A stretch of 15,857 bases of DNA from Pseudomonas sp. (GCA_003525045.1 DQGF01000020.1:1136-16992), one strand, 5' to 3'; positions 7,940 through 15,584 are shown, numbered from the stretch's first letter. Translations and numbers: made by a program. The notes: generated by a model from the letters alone, not told the origin.

Positions 7940-9128
7940 CAAGTTCGCAAAGCTGGCAGCCGAGCGCGCCAGTCTCTGTGACTCACAGATCCATCCTTTT
8001 GGAATTCGCATCGATGAGATGTATTCCCCAACCGAGGGCCTTATTCAGGGCAAGAGGGTGATTCTTGCCGGTACGAATAATTATCTCGGGCTGACCTTCG
8101 ACCCGGCCGGCATCAAGGCGGCGCAGCGCTCACTGGAGCTTGAAGGAACCGGCACCACCGGCTCTCGCATGGCCAACGGCAGTTACGCCGGGCACAGCGC
8201 CCTGGAGCAGGAACTGGTGGATTTTCTGGGGCGGCGTTCCGTCATTGTGTTCTCGACAGGATATGTCGCCAATCTGGCCGTCATCGGAACATTGGCGGGG
8301 TCGCGCGAGGTGGTGCTGCTTGACGCCGACTGCCACGCGAGCATCTACGACGCTTGCAAGCTGGGAGGTGCCGAGGTTATCCGTTTTCGTCATAACGATG
8401 CCGCTGATCTGGAACGTCGCATGGTTCGGCTCGGCGACCGCGCCCGAGAAGCCATCATCCTGGTGGAAGGGATCTACAGCATGTTGGGTGACCAGGCACC
8501 GCTTAGGGAAATAGTCGACGTCAAGCGCCGCCTCGGGGGGTACCTGTTGGTTGACGAGGCTCATTCCTTTGGCGTCCTGGGGGCTAACGGCCGGGGCCTG
8601 GCCGAGGAGTTGGGCGTGGATTCAGAGGTGGACATCCTGTTGGGCACGTTCAGCAAGAGTCTGGGCGCCGTGGGTGGATTTGCCGCTTGTCACGACGCGC
8701 AAATGGACCTGCTTCGCTACGCCAGCAGACCTTATATTTTTACCGCTTCGCCATCTCCCTCTGCGATCGCCTCGGTAAGGTCGGCGCTGTTGGCCATCAA
8801 GAATCGCCCGGAACTGCGGAGTCAGCTATGGTCAAACGCACGGCGGCTTTACCAGGGTTTGGAAGAGTCGGGTTACCAGCTGGGACCACAAGTCAGCCCA
8901 GTGATTGCCGTCATGCTGAAGTCGCCTCACGAGGGCCTTGCACTCTGGCGGGCACTGATGGAAAAGGGCGTCTATGTCAATCTGGTCCTTCCTCCGGCGA
9001 CACCCGGCGCAGTCACCCTTGTGCGTTGCAGCGTCAGTGCGGCCCATACATTTGGGCAAATAGACCATATCATCGAGGCCTTCGCTTCATTGCGTGACCC
9101 GACGGGCCCTGTCGTAGCAGGCGCTTGA
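7926..9128 (+). CDS. spt: Serine palmitoyltransferase-like PLP-dependent alpha-oxoamine synthase
   Basis: This 400-residue soluble protein condenses an acyl thioester with L-serine to 3-ketosphinganine if correctly named. It has the alpha-oxoamine synthase hallmarks: GTNNYLGLT at 49-57, TGTTGSRMANGSYAGH at 75-90, the PLP-stacking His in DADCHASIYD (H137), DEAHSFG at 210-216 with the pyridine-binding Asp, and TFSKSLGAVGG at 241-251 with the PLP lysine K244. Length matches bacterial Spt of about 400-420 residues. Relatives BioF, Kbl and HemA share all these motifs; BioF is disfavoured by the absence of biotin genes, and the ACP overlap plus SDR and bCerS neighbours favour Spt. The gene overlaps acp by 14 bases. 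No membrane segment is apparent. Confidence 0.85.
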   Translation: MGLFDKFAKLAAERASLCDSQIHPFGIRIDEMYSPTEGLIQGKRVILAGTNNYLGLTFDPAGIKAAQRSLELEGTGTTGSRMANGSYAGHSALEQELVDFLGRRSVIVFSTGYVANLAVIGTLAGSREVVLLDADCHASIYDACKLGGAEVIRFRHNDAADLERRMVRLGDRAREAIILVEGIYSMLGDQAPLREIVDVKRRLGGYLLVDEAHSFGVLGANGRGLAEELGVDSEVDILLGTFSKSLGAVGGFAACHDAQMDLLRYASRPYIFTASPSPSAIASVRSALLAIKNRPELRSQLWSNARRLYQGLEESGYQLGPQVSPVIAVMLKSPHEGLALWRALMEKGVYVNLVLPPATPGAVTLVRCSVSAAHTFGQIDHIIEAFASLRDPTGPVVAGA

Positions 9129-9186
9129 TCAGTGTCCCAGGATGTCGGTGAGCTGATCTTTACCCATGTCATAGCGAACGACAGTC

Positions 9187-10914
9187 ATGCGGATTATTTT
9201 TGCCTTTGGCCGCTCCTATCCGGCCCGCACCGTTCTGATGCTCCTGAGCCTGCTGTTGGCAGGGGTGGTTGAAAGCGTCAGCTTGAGCACGATGCTGCCC
9301 TTGATATCGGCCATGCTGGAAGACCAGCCCCATTCGAAACTGGCGGTCCATGTCTTCGCAATAATGGACTCGATAGGCCTGAAGCCGACGATCCCGAACA
9401 TGCTGGTGGTCATTGTCGTGGGCATGACGCTGAGCAATCTGCTGATACTGCTGGGCAATCGACAGGTCGGCTATACCGTGGCGCACGTGGCAACCGACCT
9501 GCGTGTCAGCCTCATCAAGGCATTGCTGGGTAGCCGCTGGGAATATTATCTGCGCCAACCCTCCGGAGCACTGGCCAATGCCGTGGCAACTGAAGCCTAT
9601 CGCGCTTCAACGGCCTATGAGCACGCGGCCAATATGCTGGCGCTGGGTATTCAGGCAGTCGCCTATGCGGTCATCGCGTTTTTTGTCTCCTGGCAGGCAG
9701 CGATCCTGTCGCTGCTGATCGGCTTTGTCCTGCTCGCAGCCGTGAGGGGGCTGGTAAAGACATCGCGGCGGTCGGGGAAAAGCCAAACCCGACTGATGCG
9801 CGAGCTGCTGGTGCACCTGACGGACACGCTTGGCTCGGTGAAACCGCTCAAAGCCATGGCCCGGGATGACATCGCCGATTCTTTGCTGCGTCGGCACGCC
9901 GGCGAGCTCAATACTGCGTTAGAGCGCGAAGTGATGAGCCGCGAAACGCTGAGGGCCTTGCAGGAACCCATGCTTGCGGTCCTTGCCGCGGCGGGCCTCT
10001 ATGCGGGGCTTGTCATTGGCGGACTGCCGCTGTCTTCGGTGATGGTGCTCATATTCGTGGTGGTGCGCATGTTGGGGCTGCTGCACAAGGCGCAGCAGCG
10101 CTATCACCGGATGGCCGCGCAAGAGAGCGCCTACTGGGCCATTAACGAGTCGATCGACAACGCCATTGCCGATGCCGAGCCCGGCGGAGGGACTTGCGCT
10201 CCTGCCTTGAAGCGGCACATCGTTTTCGAAAATATCAACTTTGGCTACGGGGGGCGGCAGGTTCTTGACAACGTGTCGATGAACTTTCCGGTTGGTTCAT
10301 TCACCACCATGATCGGTCCTTCCGGTGCAGGCAAGACCACCGTGCTCGACCTGATCTGTTCGCTGCTCGTGCCACAATCCGGACGCATCAGGGTAGACGA
10401 CTGTGAGTTGCATGACCTGGATAGGAGAGCCTGGCGCCGAATGATCGGCTACGTCACACAGGAAACCTTACTGCTGCACGATAGCATCCTGGCGAACGTG
10501 ACCTTGGGAGACCGGGCCTTGAATGCCGTCGACGCAGAGCGCGCGCTCCGTCTGGCCGGTGCATGGCAGTTCGTGCAGGAGTGTCCTGGCGGGCTGCAAT
10601 CGATCGTAGGCGAGCGCGGTGCCAAACTTTCCGGAGGGCAAAGGCAGCGTATCGTCATCGCGCGTGCCCTGGCCCATCGCCCCAGGCTACTGATCCTGGA
10701 CGAAGCCACCAGCGCGCTCGATCCGGAATCGGAGGCCGAAATATGCCAGGTGCTAAAGAACCTGACCCCTGGCATCACCGTCATCGCGGTGTCCCATCGC
10801 CCTGCCATGATCCGCATTGCAGACCAGATTCTCGAGGCGCGAGATGGCAAGGTGTTGGCCATACACAATGCCGTCGATCCTGACGGCACTCGGACTGACG
10901 AGGCGAAAGCCTGA
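9187..10914 (+). CDS. MsbA-type lipid ABC exporter (fused membrane and ATPase domains)
   Basis: This 575-residue half-transporter has six expected membrane helices in residues 10-310 (clear hydrophobic runs at about 14-30, 72-90, 150-185 and 262-298) and a complete nucleotide-binding domain: Walker A GPSGAGKT at 377-384, Q-loop Q425, signature LSGGQ at 481-485, Walker B LLILDE at 501-506, D-loop SALD and H-loop H537. It would work as a homodimer flipping an amphipathic lipid across the inner membrane. It lies 58 bases after spt on the same strand, so it is probably the last gene of that operon. An in-frame TAG sits 15 bases before the ATG, which fixes this start; no good Shine-Dalgarno is seen. 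Ceramide or sphingolipid as cargo is inferred from context; polysaccharide-lipid exporters have the same architecture. Confidence 0.85.
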   Translation: MRIIFAFGRSYPARTVLMLLSLLLAGVVESVSLSTMLPLISAMLEDQPHSKLAVHVFAIMDSIGLKPTIPNMLVVIVVGMTLSNLLILLGNRQVGYTVAHVATDLRVSLIKALLGSRWEYYLRQPSGALANAVATEAYRASTAYEHAANMLALGIQAVAYAVIAFFVSWQAAILSLLIGFVLLAAVRGLVKTSRRSGKSQTRLMRELLVHLTDTLGSVKPLKAMARDDIADSLLRRHAGELNTALEREVMSRETLRALQEPMLAVLAAAGLYAGLVIGGLPLSSVMVLIFVVVRMLGLLHKAQQRYHRMAAQESAYWAINESIDNAIADAEPGGGTCAPALKRHIVFENINFGYGGRQVLDNVSMNFPVGSFTTMIGPSGAGKTTVLDLICSLLVPQSGRIRVDDCELHDLDRRAWRRMIGYVTQETLLLHDSILANVTLGDRALNAVDAERALRLAGAWQFVQECPGGLQSIVGERGAKLSGGQRQRIVIARALAHRPRLLILDEATSALDPESEAEICQVLKNLTPGITVIAVSHRPAMIRIADQILEARDGKVLAIHNAVDPDGTRTDEAKA

Positions 10915-11120
10915 AGTCTGTAGTCAGGTCTGCCTAGCCGGCACGCCATCGGGGCCATGCTGGAGATTCTCGTATACCTTGAGATTGACTAGGGGACTTC
11001 CCCGGAACCCTCAAGTTGCTCAAGGTCGATATACCTGACTCAGTACGAGACGCCAGACAACGCTCTGAGCCTAACCAATGTGCGTAGCTCAGCTGGCAAA
11101 GGACTGCGATCGCTGTCGTA

Positions 11121-11152
11121 ATAGAAATTGATGCCGCCATCGAAGCGGCATC
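11121..11152 (-). terminator. Probable intrinsic terminator of xenA
   Basis: On the leftward strand GATGCCGC and GCGGCATC form a perfect 8-base stem around TTCGATG, followed by AATTTCTATT. The stem spans 11130-11152 and begins 13 bases past the xenA stop. The tail is only partly T-rich, so efficiency may be moderate. Confidence 0.6.
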
Positions 11153-11164
11153 TCATTCTCCACC

Positions 11165-12256
11165 TTAGCGGTAGCGTTCGAGCCAATGAGCGTAGGGCGC
11201 AGGGAGCGTCCAGGACGCTTTATCGACACCAAGCTCTTTGGCTGCAAAATACGTCCAGTGTGGATCGGCCAGATGGGCACGTCCCACAGACACCAAGTCC
11301 AACTGCCCAGCCTGGAGAGCTGTTTGCGCAAGCTGTGGTGTGCCAAAGCCCCAAGCGGATGTCACCGGCAGACCAGTCTCCCGACGCACGCGTTCGGCGA
11401 TAGGGCCCATGAAAGAAGGGCCCCAAGGAATGTTGGTCTCCGGGATGGTGAAACCGACACTGACGCTCAGCAAATCAAGGCCGCCGTCCTTGAAACGACG
11501 AGCCAGTTCTATTGACTCCGTAAGGGTTTGCTCATCACGTCCGTCGTATTCGATAACACCGAAGCGAGCCGTCAATGGCAAATTTTCTGGCCAAACCTCA
11601 CGAACTGCTGCGAGCGTTTCCAAGAGGAAACGACTGCGGTTCTCAAAGCTGCCACCGTAGGCATCCGTACGATGATTGGAGTGCTCGGAGAAGAAACTCT
11701 GGCCCAAATAACCATGTGCAAAGTGCAGCTCGATCCATTCAAAGCCGGCTTCGCGGGCTCGGCGAGCAGCGTCGACGAAGTCCTGACGCACGCGGGCAAT
11801 ATCTTCCAGCGTCATTTCCTCTGGCACTTTCGGCAAGTTGGCGCCGAACGCGATCGGGGAGGGGGCTATGGTCTTCCAACCGTTTGGGTCGGTGTCAGCG
11901 ATGTGATCGTCTCCTTCCCATGGCCGATTGGCGCTCGCTTTACGACCAGCATGCGCGATCTGAATACCAGGCACAGAGCCTGCAGCCTTGATCGCCTTTA
12001 CTACGGGTACGAATGCTTGGGCATGTTCGTCGCTCCAGATTCCGGCGCAGCCGGGGGTGATGCGTCCCTCGGGCGAGACGGCTGTTGCCTCGACCACGAC
12101 GAGTCCTGCGCCGCCTCGTGCCAAGCTTGCGAGGTGCACATGGTGCCAGTCATTGATCACGCCATTGTCGGCCATGTACTGGCACATTGGCGGAATGGCG
12201 ATGCGATTTCGTAAGGTCACGTCCTTTAAGGTGAACGGCTCGAACAGTGCTGACAT
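11165..12256 (-). CDS. xenA: Xenobiotic reductase XenA, Old Yellow Enzyme family
   Basis: This 363-residue FMN-dependent NAD(P)H oxidoreductase belongs to the YqjM/thermophilic-like branch of Old Yellow Enzymes and reduces activated C=C bonds and nitro compounds. It matches P. putida XenA in length and from memory along nearly its whole sequence. Seen residues: the flavin-tuning Cys25 in PPMCQY, the substrate-binding pair H178 and H181 and the proton donor Y183 in LHFAHGYLG, SFENRSRF after them, and the C-terminal phosphate-site segment VSVGRAHLADPHW. AGGAG lies seven bases upstream of the ATG at 12256. It is transcribed divergently from an ArsR-type regulator and probably repressed by it through the operator at 12288-12303. 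No defects are seen. Confidence 0.93.
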   Translation of the reverse strand: MSALFEPFTLKDVTLRNRIAIPPMCQYMADNGVINDWHHVHLASLARGGAGLVVVEATAVSPEGRITPGCAGIWSDEHAQAFVPVVKAIKAAGSVPGIQIAHAGRKASANRPWEGDDHIADTDPNGWKTIAPSPIAFGANLPKVPEEMTLEDIARVRQDFVDAARRAREAGFEWIELHFAHGYLGQSFFSEHSNHRTDAYGGSFENRSRFLLETLAAVREVWPENLPLTARFGVIEYDGRDEQTLTESIELARRFKDGGLDLLSVSVGFTIPETNIPWGPSFMGPIAERVRRETGLPVTSAWGFGTPQLAQTALQAGQLDLVSVGRAHLADPHWTYFAAKELGVDKASWTLPAPYAHWLERYR

Positions 12257-12274
12257 CGGTGTGCTCCTGATAAG

Positions 12275-12303
12275 ATTAATTCGCTTGTTCGATAGTAATC
12301 GAA
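12275..12303 (-). promoter_or_regulatory. Candidate xenA promoter
   Basis: On the leftward strand TTCGAT (12298-12303) and ATTAAT (12275-12280) are 17 bases apart and resemble weak -35 and -10 boxes. The -35 box would coincide with one arm of the operator. The implied leader is only about a dozen bases, which is short, so this assignment is tentative. Confidence 0.3.
12288..12303. promoter_or_regulatory. Palindromic operator between xenA and arsR
   Basis: TTCGATAGTAATCGAA has perfect 6-base arms (TTCGAT/ATCGAA) around AGTA. It lies 31 bases upstream of the xenA ATG and 38 bases upstream of the preferred arsR ATG, where a winged-helix dimer could control both genes. The size and symmetry fit ArsR-family sites. 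Confidence 0.6.
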
Positions 12304-12341
12304 ATATGGCGCTAGTTGAAACCCCTCGCTATCATGTAGTC

Positions 12342-12641
12342 ATGCGCGCCTTCAAACACCCACTCCCGTCAGACTTCGCCCTTGAGCGCGTCCTTCACGC
12401 CTTGAGTGATCCTGTTCGTCTAGAAATCGTTCGTTGTTTAGCGGGCGTCGTGGAGGCGTCGTGCGGTGAGTTGGATGGAGGTCGGCCGAAATCCAGCATG
12501 TCGCATCACTTCCGGGTATTGCGGGATGCTGGACTTGTCCAGACACGCAATGTCGGAACGACGCACATGAACTCGCTGCGCGGCGTGGAGCTCAATCTGC
12601 GCTTTCCGGGGTTGCTGCAAAGCATCCTCGCCCAAGCATGA
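12342..12641 (+). CDS. ArsR-family winged-helix transcriptional regulator
   Basis: This 99-residue regulator opens MRAFKHPLPSDF and has the ArsR core: ALSDPVRLEIVRCLA at 20-34, then the recognition helix segment SSMSHHFRVLRDAGL at 51-65 and the wing QTRNVGTTHMNSLR. The classical ELCVCDL metal site is absent (CGELDGG instead), so a metal sensor is unlikely; Cys32 and Cys41 could allow thiol or electrophile sensing, which would fit control of xenA, but this is a guess. An in-frame ATG at 12306 would give 111 residues but sits two bases from the operator; neither start has a clear Shine-Dalgarno. I prefer 12342 because homologues usually begin near the FKHP segment. Confidence 0.85.
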   Translation: MRAFKHPLPSDFALERVLHALSDPVRLEIVRCLAGVVEASCGELDGGRPKSSMSHHFRVLRDAGLVQTRNVGTTHMNSLRGVELNLRFPGLLQSILAQA

Positions 12642-12852
12642 GCAGGTTTCTGAGTTAACAGTTGTCACAAAGACCTACCGGCTTAGCCACCTGTTTATCT
12701 GCCTCGCTGTTTATGTCGGGCGGACGTTTCAGCGGTTCCACTCACTGCTCCACGCTCTTGCTCCTCGGATGCCTGGGTTCAGCCAGATTCAGCCCAAGGG
12801 ACGTCAGATGCTTGCGTCGTGGGCGTCCATCGCTGCCTGGGGTGACACGTAC

Positions 12853-12865
12853 CATTTGAGTTCAA
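12853..12865 (+). repeat. 13-base direct repeat, copy 1
   Basis: CATTTGAGTTCAA occurs here and again at 13324-13336. Both copies are preceded by CACGT, two bases away here and four bases away at the second copy. Together they bracket the segment holding the MvaT fragment. Confidence 0.6.
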
Positions 12866-13140
12866 AATCCTCGGCGGTGCATGCGATTCGTTTGGCGAGT
12901 CGAGATTCAAGAGGTGGGTAAGACCTTGAATCGAAAGGTGCCGAAAAGTAGTCCGCTAGCGACTGCGTACAGCTTGCTTTCCAGATCTTGGAGGCAGACG
13001 TAACTTGAACGGGCCAACTGAAAGCCAATTGTCGCTCGACACGCATCAAGGTGTTGGTGGATGGATGTCTGTGCACCGCACATGTGTCTGGTGCCCATCG
13101 AGGGCGACAGGGTGACCGGTTCCGGCATCTTCTGCGTTGA

Positions 13141-13299
13141 TATCGCGATTGTGAACAGGGACAGGTGAAGGTTTACAAAAAACTAGAATCTGGTGAAGTC
13201 GTCGAAACCAAGGGTGGTAATCATAAAACCATGAAAGACTGGACAGCAAAGTTCGGCTCGGACACCGTCGAGTCCTGGCTGACTGTCCCTCATATTTAG
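13141..13299 (+). pseudogene. Fragment of an MvaT/MvaU-family H-NS-like protein (C-terminal DNA-binding part)
   Basis: A frame open from 13141 (after an in-frame TGA at 13138-13140) encodes 52 residues. From the GTG at 13165 it reads VKVYKKLESGEVVETKGG and then NHKTMKDWTAKFG, ending SWLTVPHI. This matches the C-terminal domain of Pseudomonas MvaT/MvaU xenogeneic silencers, including the GGNH segment whose Gly-Asn pair contacts the AT-rich minor groove. The N-terminal oligomerisation half (about 75 residues) is missing and I find no trace of it directly upstream. No start with a ribosome site is evident, so it is most likely a remnant. If expressed from GTG 13165 it would give a 44-residue DNA-binding peptide without the dimer domain. 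Confidence 0.75.
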
Positions 13300-13323
13300 T
13301 TATGCGCTAGAAGGCACGTGAGA

Positions 13324-13336
13324 CATTTGAGTTCAA
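13324..13336 (+). repeat. 13-base direct repeat, copy 2
   Basis: Exact second copy of CATTTGAGTTCAA, 471 bases from the first and 25 bases after the MvaT fragment stop. Confidence 0.6.
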
Positions 13337-13442
13337 CGCCAAGGGCCGACGGTCTATTTCATGGCCATGGCTTGGCGTGCGCGTCTTAGGGTATTCGCCT
13401 GCGCTGGCTGTAAGCCTCGCCAGTTAGCGACCTATGGGCAGA

Positions 13443-13625
13443 TCAATCCGGTGTCAGGAGCACCGCCAGGCTCATGTTGATGAACTCTTCGTTCTTACTG
13501 ATAGTTTCCAGTGCACCGCGCACGTTCTCGGCGACGTCTCCCGATCCACGCGGCTAAACCCAATTTGTGATCTCCATGATGGCGGCCTCTAGGGCGAGTT
13601 TTTCGGACTACATGCTGAGTGCCAT
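13443..13625 (-). pseudogene. Small ORF interrupted by two amber codons
   Basis: From ATG at 13625 one frame reads MALSM, TAG, then SEKLALEAAIMEITNWV, TAG, then PRGSGDVAENVRGALETISK and NEEFINMSLAVLLTPD before a TGA. The 60-codon frame has a coherent amphipathic, helix-rich composition on both sides of the stops, recalling small Pseudomonas proteins of unknown function. Each TAG is one base from a sense codon such as CAG or GAG. A neighbouring ORF in another frame (13495-13701) lacks this coherence. I take it as a recently inactivated small gene of unknown function; its identity is not known to me. Confidence 0.45.
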
Positions 13626-13785
13626 CGTCAGCCCCCCTACTGGGACGACCTAGCCTGATGGAGAAGTCGAGTCTGTTGATGGCTGAGTGGAGCACATTCA
13701 AGGGCGACGATGCTCTTGGAGTGTGCTCCCGCCATCGAGCCGTGGCGTTACGATGCTGCTACCTCGCCAACCTATTTGCGCAACA

Positions 13786-14571
13786 TCAACCGACCTTCAC
13801 CAAGATTTTCATGTGCTCGCCTGCTGGATCAAGCAGCTGTTCGAAGCCTTTCTCAACGATGTCATCCATGGCGATCTGTGCCGTCATAATCTTCTCAACA
13901 GGAAGAATGCCAGACTCGATCATCGATGCGACTCGCGGGAAACTATACGCTGGCCAGCACCACGTGGCCTCGACGGTCAGATCCTTCAACGCCCACTTCA
14001 TCACATCAACCGTGGCCGGTCGGGAATGCAGCCCCGCCTGCACTACGACACCTTGACGCCTGACTGCATCGACGCATGCATTAAGTGATTCTTCGGCACC
14101 CACGCATTCTATAGCTGCATCGACCCCTACACCTTCTTCAGTGAGGTCAAAAATCTGCTCCATCCAACCCGGTTCTCGCGGATCGACGACTATGCATTCG
14201 GGCACAAGCTCCTTGGCCTTACGAGCCCGGTTGGGGTTGATCTCCGCAACGAAAATCCGACTGGCGCCAGCAGCCCGCGCGCCCAGGAGCGCAAGTCCGC
14301 CGATTGGCCCCAAGCCAGAAATTAATACCGTGGAACCGGCCGTCACCCTGCCGCGATCTAATGCATAGAGCGAAACGGCAGCAGGCTCAATCATTGCTGC
14401 TTGCGCATCGGTCAATGACTTCGGAATGGGGATGGCGTTGTAGCTTTTGATTACCGCGAACTCACCCATACCACCCCAATCCCAAGAGAGGCCGATACAG
14501 GCCTGGCACGGGCTGAGATGAAAGAGGCCGCGACACCCATAGTAGTCATCACGAGGGCTGACCAGTGGCTG
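13786..14571 (-). pseudogene. N-terminally truncated zinc-type alcohol/butanediol dehydrogenase
   Basis: The frame encodes about 261 residues of a medium-chain dehydrogenase, against about 350-360 in the (R,R)-butanediol dehydrogenase/zinc-ADH family. Homology-like sequence begins at QPLVSPRDDYYG (14571 leftward), continues through ACIGLSWDWGGMGEFAV, the Rossmann motif SGLGPIGGLALLGARAAGA, an acidic end of strand 2 (VAEINPNRARKAK), and VDAAIECVGAEES, to the natural-looking C-terminus MKILVKVG. The first about 100 residues, which hold the catalytic zinc ligands, are gone; upstream DNA belongs to a helicase-like gene. An internal ATG at 14469 could give a 227-residue protein but not a zinc enzyme. 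Inactive remnant most likely. Confidence 0.75.
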
Positions 14572-15479
14572 CGCGTAAAGGTGCGAGCTTCTAAAAGACG
14601 GCGCTTCAGATGAGGGGCCACGGTACGTACCGAGCGCTTCAAGGCCTCAACCATGTTGCGTACGTCAGTCAGGTTGGGCACCGCGATCACCACGCGATGC
14701 CGCTGCAAGGCGGTGTGAATGCCCATCAACTGCATCACAACAGTTTTCCCCGTCCCAGTCGGCGCATTGACCCGATAGAACTTCCCGGCATGGGCTTCTA
14801 TGCAACCGTCGTTGCGCACGATTGCATTCAAGGAGCTTCGGTGGCTTTGGTGCAGATGGTTCGCGGGGTCACATCCAGCTTGATCCAGCGCACTGGCTAT
14901 CTCGTACAGCGAAGCCTTCTCCCAGGAGAACGTCGTGACATCCGAGGCCTCTATCAAGGGTAGACGGGTATCATCCAACACCAACCGAGAACGCTGCGCC
15001 TCGGAGATCACGAAAGTGCGGTAGCCATCAGATTGTGTCTCCCGAAGGAAAATCTGCCCTTCAGTGGGCCATTTGGTGCATGAGGGGGCAGTGGACTCAG
15101 TCTTGATGGCGCAGAGCTTCTCCTCGATCAGACCGTCCAGGTCGAAGCCCACTTGGAAATAGTAAACATCGGTCTCCTTGAGGCGAGGAGGGGCTTGCTG
15201 GTCACTCAAGAGATCAGCCGCCGCTACTCGAAACGGCGCACCACCACCGAAGATTATTCGCCCGGCCTCCTCAAGAAATCGCCCAGTCTGATTCAGGTCG
15301 ACAGGGCGGTACTTGATGAGCGTGATGATCTGGTCGCGCACCATCTCAGAAGCACTTTCCCAGCCGCTCCAGAGATGGGGGCGCCCCACCAGGAAGACTT
15401 CGGCGTCAGCAAGTTTGCCCTTACCAACGAGTTCATCACTTCGCCAGGCGGCTACACGATCGATTTTACGAGGCCGGCT
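14572..15479 (-). pseudogene. Truncated helicase-like P-loop ATPase
   Basis: A leftward frame open from 15479 (just after a TAG at 15480-15482) encodes about 300 residues with a Walker A motif in VNAPTGTGKTVVMQLMG followed by HRVVIAVPNLTDVRNMVEAL, matching motifs I and Ia of superfamily 2 helicases. Everything beyond (DEAD box, helicase C-terminal domain) is missing: near 14572-14640 the sequence passes into the dehydrogenase remnant, and the frame runs on in the wrong phase to a stop at 14451. The N-terminus also looks cut, because sensible sequence (KIDRVAAWRSDELVGKGKLA) extends upstream of the only ordinary start, GTG at 15389. The region before Walker A is not a family I can name. It may come from a large defence-associated helicase, but that is a guess. 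Confidence 0.6.
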
Positions 15480-15584
15480 CTAGCATGGTTTCTAAGCAGC
15501 TTAAATCTATGAATGGCTCCCCAATCGGTGAGGGTGTCCCAGCAGTTCCTCTCCTACAGTATCCCCCCCGCGTGCTTGCGCGTT

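Larger units (their letters stand above)
12642..13785. other. Gene-poor decayed region
   Basis: About 1.1 kb holds no intact gene I can support. It contains the MvaT C-terminal fragment, a stop-interrupted small ORF and a 13-base direct repeat, each listed separately. Open frames on the leftward strand at 12804-13076 and 12907-13128 show no recognisable family and overlap each other in different frames. The picture is of several gene ends left after deletions or insertions. Confidence 0.6.

Noticed and set aside
7926..9128. Reading the PLP enzyme as BioF (biotin synthesis) or Kbl
   Set aside because: Motifs are shared, but overlap with an ACP gene and the ligase, SDR and bCerS neighbours fit Spt; no biotin or threonine-degradation genes are nearby.
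11079..11112. tRNA-like string GCGTAGCTCAGCTGGCA after the ABC exporter
   Set aside because: It looks like a D-arm, but no acceptor stem, anticodon arm or GGTTCGA T-arm follows at the right spacing. At most a tRNA scrap; not annotated.
11106..11113. GCGATCGC palindrome
   Set aside because: An isolated 8-base palindrome with no partner copies or gene context; expected by chance in GC-rich DNA.
11528..12214. Rightward 228-residue open frame opposite xenA
   Set aside because: Antisense shadow of xenA, whose active-site residues are intact in the other strand.
12804..13128. Two leftward open frames in the decayed region
   Set aside because: They overlap each other in different frames, lack convincing ribosome sites, and show no recognisable family. 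Could hide a remnant of an unknown gene, but I cannot support either.
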